Position numbers and translations under genes: made by a program
Shown: one piece after another, positions 1 to 7,376 of the stretch
Numbering within the stretch: the stretch's first letter is position 1
How the letters are laid out: each line of letters opens with the position of its first letter
The notes under the pieces: generated by a model
Told to the model about the DNA's origin: nothing
Databases searched by the model: none
Seen by the model: the letters and a program-made list of their open reading frames with translations, nothing else
Source: Lobulomyces angularis
Taxonomy: Eukaryota > Chytridiomycota > Chytridiomycetes > Lobulomycetales > Lobulomycetaceae
Assembly (NCBI GenBank): GCA_027604685.1
Contig: JADHYX010000513.1
Coordinates: 1-13,365, forward strand
Length of the DNA stretch: 13,365 bases
Reading direction: 5' to 3'

Positions 1-596
1 AGAAATGATGTATTCTTCATCATAAGTATAAGCTTCTTTTGGTGGTCTTAGAATTAACGATGTTCTTAATCCATCAACATATTGACCCTAGTTTTAAAAT
101 ATATTAACATACAAAAAAAATTTTTAAAATTTCTTCAATTACCATATAATGAGCATGGAACCAGTATGTACCATGTTGTTTAATTGGGATTGTATAAGTA
201 AAATTAGCACCAGGTGGAATAGGACTAATAACGAAAGTTTACGTTAAATTCATTGAACTTAAATTTTACCATTGAGTGACACCAGTAGCACCATCAAAAA
301 ATGAGGTGCCGTTTTGAAATAAGCCATGAGAGTGAAGAGCAGTAGGTACATCAAGAGAATTCTTGACATTTACGATTAAAGTGTCATTCAAATTAACTTC
401 CAGAGGAGGTGGACTATAAACAATTGATTTTAATATTTTTAAAAGTTTAAAACGCAACTTACGGCCAAACACCGTTAACACCAATTGCCCTTCTTGGGGT
501 TCCTGCTGGGTTTACATTAACGTAGGTAATTTCCCAGTTGTAGGTTACTGCATTAATGACAGCGAGTAAAGCCAAGAGAATGAAAGTATACTTCAT
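1..596 (-). CDS. FET3: FET3-type multicopper ferroxidase, N-terminal part
   Basis: Partial gene; the 3' part lies beyond the left edge. Exons read on the minus strand are 596-463, 413-270, 224-143 and 87-1, with introns of 49, 45 and 55 bp, giving 149 residues so far. The start is the ATG at 596-594, which opens a signal peptide (MKYTFILLALLAVINA). Next come a cupredoxin-like strand (VTYNWEITYVNV) and the first copper-binding block: 'HSHGLFQNGT' (HxHG), 'DGATGVTQC', then 'GTYWFHAH' (second HxH) and 'GQYVDGL'. These supply trinuclear-cluster histidines in the family. In fungi such proteins oxidise Fe(II) outside the cell and pass Fe(III) to the FTR1 permease, and an FTR1 gene is divergent next door. 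The residues that separate a ferroxidase from a laccase (an Asp/Glu set, and the membrane anchor) are outside the window, so ferroxidase rests on the 'HGLFQNGT' match and the neighbour. Confidence 0.9.
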
Positions 597-1083
597 TAAA
601 TGAGATTTGAAAAGAGGATGTTACAAGGTTAAAACCAAAGAGGAAAAAAAAAAAAAATTGAAAGGTTTTGAACCAAAGAAATTTTGGTTTTCGGTGTTAC
701 CATTTACTAAGAATTTCCAATATTGAGCGATTTATGCCCGGTTTTTACCTTTGTTTTTTTGTTTTTGATAGCAATTTCTGCCGCGTTTCGCTAAGCAGTG
801 GCGCTGGTAATTTTTTTTTGTTAAACAGTTTGTTTTGGCTCTTTTTGAGGTAGTTTTGAGGAAGCAAAAAAAAAAAATTGAAGAAATGCTAGAGAGAAAG
901 CAGAAAAAATATCCAAGCTGCTTCCATATGCAAGCTCCTAGCTCCGGAGAATTGGGTTACCAAAAACGGAGGGACGGAATTCGGGTTCCGAACAGTTTTT
1001 TCAAAAATTTGCAAATTGCAAACCAATTCTCATAAAATTTTTTGCAACTAAATACTTTATTTTGCACTCTCATAAGTTTCTCA
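597..1083. promoter_or_regulatory. shared FET3/FTR1 bidirectional intergenic region
   Basis: This 487-bp stretch separates the two divergent start codons and must hold both promoters. Most of it is A/T tracts (poly-A near 647 and 868, poly-T near 810). Two patches are clearly richer in G+C: about 735-806, and about 915-1000. The second contains CTCCGGAG (942-949), two AGCTCC copies 7 bp apart (933-938 and 940-945), and an inverted CGGAA/TTCCG (975-979 and 986-990). One HGATAR match, TGATAG, lies at 766-771; fungal iron-responsive GATA repressors bind this motif, but a single copy is expected by chance. I see no convincing gene here. A 49-codon ATG-started ORF (886-1035, plus) crosses the second patch, resembles nothing I know, and is probably fortuitous. 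Confidence 0.6.
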
Positions 1084-2308
1084 ATGTCTGACTTATTCTC
1101 TGTTCCTATTTTTTTCGTCTTATTCAGAGAAGCTACTGAAGCGGGGATCATTGTATCAGTCTTACTCTCTTACTTGAATCATGTCAACAATAAATCTTCA
1201 AACAATAACAGTGGTTTAAAAAAACAAGTCTGGTTTGGAGCATGTAAGTATCCTTTTTTTAAATTGACTGTCAAAAATTTTTATTAACTTTTTTATAGTA
1301 ACCGGATTCCTCTTATCTCTTCTAATTGGTATTATCCTCATAGCTCTTTTTTATTCATTGGAAAAAAATTTCTGGGCTAGTAGCGAACTGTTGTTTGAAG
1401 GAATTTTTAGTTTGATTGCAGGAGTTTTACTCTTCTTTATGGGTATCGCAATGTTGGATACTCATAACTTGAAAAAGAAATGGGAAGTTAAAATGAATGA
1501 ACAACTTAACAGTGCGCAAGGTAATTTCCACCTAAAAACTTGATAAATTCATCAGCTTAATTTTTTTTTTTGTTTTCTTTAGTTGTCGAAACACAAGGTC
1601 AAAGTAAATGGGTCTCATTTGCCAAAAAAAATTTTAATAAATCAAATATCTTTTTTTGGTTACCATTCATCACCCTTTTCAGAGAAGGTTTAGAAGCCGT
1701 TGTATTCTTAGGAGGAGTAATCAATTTTTATTTTATTTTAATTATACTAAATTTATACTTTATTTCCTATGTTATAGTTATCATTAGGTGTTGAACCAAA
1801 AGCTATCCCTATCCCAGCTATTGTCGGTGCAATAGTCGGTGTTCTGATAGGTTTTATTGTTTATAAAGGAGGAAATAGAATGAGTTTAAGGTATTTCTTT
1901 GCTGTTACTTCAACAATTTTGTTCTTCATTGGTGCCGGTTTATTCGTTACTGGAATTTTTAAAATTGAAAGCGCTCATTGGAATTCATTAATTATTGCAG
2001 TTGAAGGTGGTGATGATGTTGCAGTACCAACTTTCGATACCAAAACCAACGTTTTCGTTATGGACTGGGGAAGTCCTAATGTTCCAGGAAGTGCTTATGT
2101 TGTTGCAAATCTTTTATGTGGATGTATGTTAAAATTCATTTTTTATTTCTTAAAATTTTTACACTTATTATTATTTTTGACAGGGAACAATTTAGCAAGT
2201 ATCGCTACTATTATAGGCTATTGTTTATACTGGTGGGCAGTTTCAGTAGCTTTAGTTTTTATAAAAATTAGACGCAGATCTGCTTCCAAGAAAGCTTTCG
2301 GCAATTAA
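1084..2308 (+). CDS. FTR1: FTR1 high-affinity iron permease
   Basis: Exons 1084-1243, 1299-1520, 1583-1716, 1778-2123 and 2184-2308 (introns 55, 62, 61 and 60 bp) give a 328-aa multispanning plasma-membrane protein. That is shorter than budding-yeast Ftr1 (about 400), mainly through a short C-tail. In this family two RExxE motifs in membrane helices carry Fe(III). Here they are REATE (residues 15-19, after VPIFFVLF) and REGLE (161-165, in LPFITLFREGLEAVVF). Further family marks are 'WEGIF-like' ELLFEGIFSLIAG, the SLGVEPKAIPIPAIVG segment after the second motif, and CGWNNLASIATIIGYCLYW near the C-terminus. The loop where yeast has a DASE motif reads EGGDDVA (248-254): acidic but divergent, and the Cys pair common in that loop is absent. 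The C-terminus is basic (KIRRRSASKKAF). Partner of the divergent ferroxidase. Confidence 0.96.
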
Positions 2309-2665
2309 AACTTGTCATCTCTGTATTGTGGTAGTAATTAGCAAAAAAAAGTTATTTTTCTTTTTAATGGTAACCTTAATACATTGCATTACTTCAGTTT
2401 AATCGTCATATTAATTTTTTTGCAAGTCATTAGCAAATTAAATACTTCAAATGTTAGTAATACCCAAGAAAGGGTTTCTATAATACATTCAAAGGCTTAA
2501 AAATTAGTGAAGCTCTAATTAATTTATTTGAATATGTAACTTAAACAAATTATTAGAATATTTACAGAAACAATACAGTATTTGGGTAAGTTAAAAGTTT
2601 TCTCCATAAATATGATATATTTTCAAGATCTTTCTTTTACTTGGATAAAAAATGTTCTAGTCATT
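2309..2665. other. intergenic region between convergent FTR1 and RRM gene
   Basis: This 357-bp AT-rich stretch holds the 3' ends of two converging transcripts. I see no ORF, RNA gene or repeat of note. Poly(A) sites cannot be placed with confidence because A/T tracts are everywhere. Confidence 0.6.
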
Positions 2666-4426
2666 CTAATACAAAGAATAACTGTCATCCATTCTATAAA
2701 TCCTAGGGTGCTTTAAAGATTTATCTTCCCTCCTGTATCTAACATAATTATCACCATAGACAATTCGGGGGCTGATATATTTAGAATATGGATCACCATG
2801 AGAGTCAAAATAGCTAACTTTGGAATTTCTTCGAAGGTCATCATATCCAATTCTATGATGGCCAATTATGTCTCTAAATGTTTCATTATGTATTGATAAA
2901 GGAGGTTCTTTGTATTTTTCTTCACAATGGTTATTATATCTCATATTCCGGTAATCAATATAATCATATCTCATGCTAGAATCTATGTAGTCATTGTATC
3001 TATTAGAAAGAATATCGTGCTCATATTGGTGCGTGCTGCTAGAATGCCTTAGTCTCTCATGTTTACCACATATGCGCTTTTCTCGATGCTTTAAGTCCAT
3101 TCCATGTTTGTCACCATAATTTTTATATTCAATATAACCAGTTTCGCTGCACTTTAACCTTCCATTTTCTTCATTTATATTATAATTACTCTTAACACAG
3201 TTTTCTAAAGGCTTTTTGTTAATATAATATAAAGTTTGCTCCTCAGATTTTTTGATTTCCCGTTCCACTAATATGGATTTTCTATTTTGCTCTATAAAAA
3301 AACTTCGTTTACTCAACACATATTCTAAGTCATCTTTATTATCGAAATAAACAAAACCACAACCTTTCGGTTTGCCAGACAGCTTATCTTTCAACAAATT
3401 TATATTTACGACCTTCCCAAACTTGCTAAAAAAATTTTCAAGCCACTGTTCATCCTGAAACTCTACCAAATTTCTAACAAAAAGAGTAAACTTTTCTTTG
3501 TCCTTTTTTTTTTCTGGTTCAACTTTTATCACTACTCCTCTTTCAATTTCGTAATACTTTTTTTTCAAAACTTCTTCAACGTCTTCTTCATTTTTAAAGT
3601 AGACCAAAGCACAGTTCAAACTTTTGCTTGATTTTTTGTCTCTCATAATTCTGGCTTTCGATACATTGACAAAGTTTCCGAAAAACTTTATTAAGTCATT
3701 TTCATTATGAGAATCTAAAAGTTGACCAACAAAAACAGAATAATATTTACAAACAAGATCAGATTTAGTAGCCAGTAGCTCCTCTTCCTGTTGTAATCTT
3801 TTTGATAAACTCTCAAAAGAGTCTAAGTCTGAAGCATCGTTTGATATCATGATTTTTGAAGTTATATTGCCATCAAAGTTTTCTTCATTTAACTTTTGTT
3901 TTTTCTTTCGCGATGATGGAACATTGTTACTAGCAGTTTCAAAAGTTGAGTTTTTCAAATTCATTATTTCCTTTTCTTCTAAATCTTTATGATTTATTTT
4001 GACTAAATTTTTGTTGACATGATTAACATCAGCATCGCAATAGGTATTAACGGAGTTTGTAGAGGTATCTTTGTGGGAAGGTATATTTGGAGACAATGAC
4101 CTATCACGTTTTAAAATGTAATTTAACTTGGGTTCTTTCAACTTAATTTGATAACTATCTAAAGCCTGATCATTTTGAAAGTTGGTTTTATTTTCTTGGG
4201 AAACAGTGTGCAGTTGTTGGTTCAACAGTGCGACGTTGTTATTTTTGGTTATATCTTCATCCTAATAAAATAAAATTAACTACAATTATTGCATTTATCA
4301 ATATAATTTTCCAGTTATTTTTACATAACAATAAGCACATTGGAAAAAGTAAACTAAAATAGAGCTTACCTTTAAATGAGAAGGAAATGAAATCTTCGAA
4401 GCATCTTTATTTAAAAAACCGTTCAT
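2666..4426 (-). CDS. RNA-binding protein with two RRMs and an Arg/Tyr-rich tail
   Basis: Two exons on the minus strand: 4426-4370 (19 codons starting MNGFLNKD) and 4261-2666, with a 108-bp intron (GTAAGC...TTATTAG), giving 550 aa. I chose the ATG at 4426 because the long exon is open upstream to its acceptor, has no suitable ATG at its start, and the splice keeps phase 0. The N-terminal ~190 residues are polar and probably disordered, with LKRDRSLSP, a basic patch (SSRKKKQK) and a short coil (RLQQEEELLATK). RRM1 is about 192-267 (RNP2 VFVGQL, RNP1 LNCALVYF). RRM2 is about 277-353 (RNP2 LFVRNL, RNP1 KGCGFVYF, a near-consensus match). The last ~190 residues are rich in Arg, Tyr, His and Asp (e.g. 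RYNDYIDSSMRYDYIDYR). Tandem RRMs suggest an mRNA-processing or RNP protein; I cannot assign an orthologue. It is divergent from the Acinus-like gene, which has a similar KRDRSxSP motif. Confidence 0.85.
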
Positions 4427-4434
4427 GATGAGCT

Positions 4435-4743
4435 CTAACAAAATCTTTCTTTAATTTTTTTCTGAAAATAGCTCTTCCTTTTTTCTTCACTTTTAAAGTT
4501 TAGAAGGAAATTTTTTGAAAAATCAAAAATTGAAATCAAAAAAGTCGGAGATTTAAAAGGTGTTGATCGCTCAAACTCACAGAATACAAAATGGTGCTCT
4601 TTTAGCAAAAAATCAAAATTCATTGAATAAGCATTAATGCTGCAGTTCGCAGTGATGTTATTAGTAAACTGCACTGTACTTACTCTACTAAAATTATAAA
4701 AGTTACCGAAATACCGAAAATGATTTAACTTTGTTAACAGCAT
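4435..4743 (-). CDS. doubtful 102-codon ORF just upstream of the RRM gene
   Basis: An uninterrupted ATG-to-TAG frame of 102 codons ends 8 bp before the RRM-protein start codon, on the same strand. The product begins MLLTKLNHFRYFGNF, then is rich in Phe, Ser and Lys, and ends KKIKERFC. I recognise no domain. The N-terminus looks mildly like a mitochondrial presequence, but AT-rich DNA often encodes such Phe/Lys-rich text by chance. The segment also contains a good intron signature at 4683-4640, and splicing it would destroy this frame. It is therefore either a small gene, an upstream ORF, or simply 5'-leader/promoter sequence of the RRM gene; I favour the last. Confidence 0.2.
   Translation of the reverse strand: MLLTKLNHFRYFGNFYNFSRVSTVQFTNNITANCSINAYSMNFDFLLKEHHFVFCEFERSTPFKSPTFLISIFDFSKNFLLNFKSEEKRKSYFQKKIKERFC
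4640..4683 (-). other. candidate intron in the 5' leader of the RRM gene
   Basis: On the minus strand this 44-bp segment starts GTAAGT, carries TACTAAT (4666-4660) and ends CTGCAG. Size and signals match the coding introns of the window (42-66 bp is typical). It is not needed to keep any known frame open, and removing it puts a stop soon after the junction in the 102-codon ORF. It would make sense as a 5'-UTR intron of the RRM-protein transcript. Confidence 0.3.
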
Positions 4744-4958
4744 TATAAAAAAGAGCCCATATAGCAGTTTAAACTGAAATAAGATATGATAGTCCTTAAT
4801 CCAACTTCTGAAACATCATTTTGTAATATACTAAATGTTTCATTTCAAAAAACCCTCTTTTAATTTTTTTGGGATTTATTAAGATATTGCACTCCAACTA
4901 CTTTGTACTGCCTAATTAACTTTTATCTCTTATTTATTATCTGAATAAAGTATAGAGA

Positions 4959-7221
4959 ATGGAGTCCTCAAATGAATTTAGTAAAATGAATGTAAATGAG
5001 TTAAAAGCCGAACTTGCGAAACATAAATTACCTGTGAAAGGAAGAAAAAGTGAACTTTTAACTCGTTTAACAGCCTACACGGAAGAAAAAAAGTCCTTAA
5101 AGGGTGATATTGAAAACGCTAATGAAGTAAGTTGTAATTTAACTGTTACAACATCTTTTAAAATTGGATCTAACTGTTCTTTTCTAAATAGGATACTGCT
5201 GTCTCTAAACAACCATTGAATGTAGGAAAGCCTTCAAATAATGTGGAAAATTCACCCGTACGAAAAACAAAGAAAAAATCTTTGTCTCCAGAAAAAGATA
5301 AGCTGTCATCTCCAGCAAAAGCAACAGATGAAGAGCCTGCAGAAAAAATAAAAATTGTAGGGGATTTAGATATTTTACTGAATAAAGAAGAAAAGAATGA
5401 TATTGTGGAGAAAACAGTCTTAAAAAGAGACAGGTCAAATTCTCCTTCTCGTGTTGAAAAAAACGCCATATCTGCATCGCAAAATGTAAATTTTTCGGTG
5501 GAAAAAAAATTAAAACTGGATAATGAGACTAAATCAAGTACCTCTGTTATGGTTGCTGATACCAAAATAACTTCGCATTATGAGGAAAGGATAATAAACA
5601 CTGCTACAAAAATTTTATCTCCGAAACGGGACTCTCCTACTCGCAACCCAAACATTAATAAAAATATTTCCAAAAATGACGCAGGTGAGGAAAGCTGTAC
5701 ATTAAAGGAAGAACATATTTTACACACGAAAAAAGAAAGTTCCCTAGTTTCTTCAGATGTAACCCGTTCTACTGTCGTTCCTAAGGAAAAATTTGATGAC
5801 GCCAACTCCACAAAGAAAACGGAACAAATTGTATGGTTCAAACATTTGATTTTATTCTAATTTACTGGCTAAAAAAAATTTATTATGATAGAACACTGAA
5901 AAAATTTCTGAAGGAAACCAAGAAGCAACTAAAAAATCTGGTGTGAAGTCTCCTGTACATGTAAATGGTATGAAACATTTGAAGTACTTTGTTTAAAATT
6001 TGTTTCCAAAGTATCTTCAGAAGAGAATCATAATTCCGAGATTGTCTATGTTAAAAACCTTACAAGGCCTTTGCGGGAAATTGATTTTCGAGCATTTGTT
6101 AGTGAATATGGTGAGGTAACGAGTTTATGGATGGACTCATTGAAATCTATGGCTATAATAACAGTAAAGATAATATCAGATTTTGAACCAAAACTAATTT
6201 ATTTTAGTATTCAAATTCCGTTCAGGCGATGCAGGCTAAAAATGGATTGCACGGTTTAACCTACCCAGATGTTAATAAAAAAACACTTGAGACATCATTT
6301 TTATTACCGACAGAGGTCGATTCAATTCAGAGTCAAAACGCAAAAAGAAGATCCATAGTGCAGGAAACGCGTCAACGAGCAATTGAAAAACAGATTATGG
6401 GATCTTCAGCAAACAGTAGTGTGAGGAGTACTTCGTCCTTAGACTTGCAGTCACCATCTACAAGTAGGTGTAAAAAGTTTACAATCTAATATCTTAATAT
6501 TGTAGATAAGGATGATGGTAGGCATAGAAGAAAAGAAGAAGACTTGCTCAACTTCAAGAAAAATAGAGAAGAAGAGGAAAAACAAAAATCAAAGGTTTCT
6601 GTTCAAAAAGGGAAAGACATGGAAAAGAGCGATACGCCAGATTTCATTATACCTGAATTACCATTATACAACAGTTTAAATATATCTGAAAAAACAAAAT
6701 TTAAAAAAACTAAAAGTTTACCTGAAATATACTATTTACCAAGAATTGAAAGTGAAAATTTAAAAAAAAAGGATTTAAATGAAAAAATCCAAGGTGAAGA
6801 GAATGGTAGCACTGTTAATTCTGTCAAAAGGAAAGCTGAAAGTGACGAACACCCAGATATAAAAGAGAAGAGAAGTAGAAGTAGAAGTTTAAACCGCGAT
6901 AAATCAAGTAAAGCAACAAAGCAAAACGTAAGCTCACTGACTACCACGGAAACTGAAGCAGTAGAACCAATTGCAAACAAATCTATTGAAAAAAGAAATA
7001 AAAGCTCAAGTCCTAAGCATCTCAGTAAAAATGAAGGTGGCAGCGCTAGTCCCACAAAGATAAAAAAAAAAGATTTGAAGGATCACGTTGATACTCACAA
7101 CGACAGTGTAAATCTTAAAAGCAAAGTAAGCAATGAAATTTCTGAGGCTGAAAAATCAAATGTTGATGTAGAGACAAACAAAAAACTTTCTGAAGTTAGT
7201 AGTAAGAGCTCAAAGAAGTAG
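4959..7221 (+). CDS. ACIN1: Acinus-like protein (SAP domain, RRM, RNPS1/SAP18-binding motif)
   Basis: Exons 4959-5126, 5192-5830, 5892-5967, 6012-6163, 6208-6463 and 6506-7221 (introns 65, 61, 44, 44 and 42 bp) give 668 aa. Order of parts: a SAP domain at about 10-40 (MNVNELKAELAKHKLPVKGR), which binds nucleic acid; a long charged, Ser-Pro-rich linker with KRDRSNSPSR; an RRM at about 305-375, with IVYVKNLTRPL, then EYGEVTSLWMDSLKSMAIIT joined across an intron to YSNSVQAMQAKNGLHG; and at about 490-515 FKKTKSLPEIYYLP. The last resembles the Acinus motif (FRKTKxxPxIYWLP) that, in animals, bridges RNPS1 and SAP18 in the ASAP complex on the exon-junction complex. The tail is Lys/Glu/Ser-rich with RSRSRS (552-557). 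The domain order and the LTRP/WMDxLKS signature match Acinus. A splicing/EJC role is inferred from the family. It is shorter than the longest human form and close to the short isoforms. Confidence 0.88.
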
Positions 7222-7376
7222 TTTTTTTATTTAGTTTTTAGATCAATAATTTAGATTATGGTAGTCTTAAGTAATAATATATCTTTGACGACAAAAGTTT
7301 TTGCAAGTAAGATTTACAATATTTTATAAACTGGTATTCCAGCCTTGTTACCAAAATTTAGAAAAAATTTAAAAAA
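7222..7376 (+). promoter_or_regulatory. short gap between Acinus and GpsA genes
   Basis: Only 155 bp of AT-rich DNA must serve as the Acinus 3' end and the dehydrogenase promoter plus leader. Sequence just before the ATG is purine/A-rich (AAAAAAATGG), a favourable fungal start context. No factor site is recognisable. Confidence 0.45.

Larger units (their letters stand above)
4427..4958. promoter_or_regulatory. shared intergenic region of the RRM-protein and Acinus genes
   Basis: This 532-bp region separates two divergent start codons and must contain both promoters. The left part holds the doubtful ORF and the possible leader intron (4640-4683). The right part, about 4744-4958, is AT-rich with no ORF, ending in CTGAATAAAGTATAGAGA just before the Acinus ATG. 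No specific factor site can be called. Confidence 0.5.

Noticed and set aside
668..1035. Two overlapping 61-66 codon plus-strand ORFs in the FET3/FTR1 spacer
   Set aside because: Both open only from non-ATG codons, run through poly-A/T tracts and show no known motif. The ATG-started part (886-1035) is only 49 codons. Kept as a note under the promoter region.
5170..5565. Minus-strand ORFs of 131 and 90 codons
   Set aside because: They lie antisense to the long second exon of the Acinus gene. Their Ser/Phe-rich text mirrors Lys/Glu/Ser codons on the other strand.
6732..7055. Minus-strand 107-codon ORF
   Set aside because: It is antisense to the last Acinus exon, with Leu/Phe/Ser-rich low-complexity text expected from a Lys/Glu-rich gene on the opposite strand.
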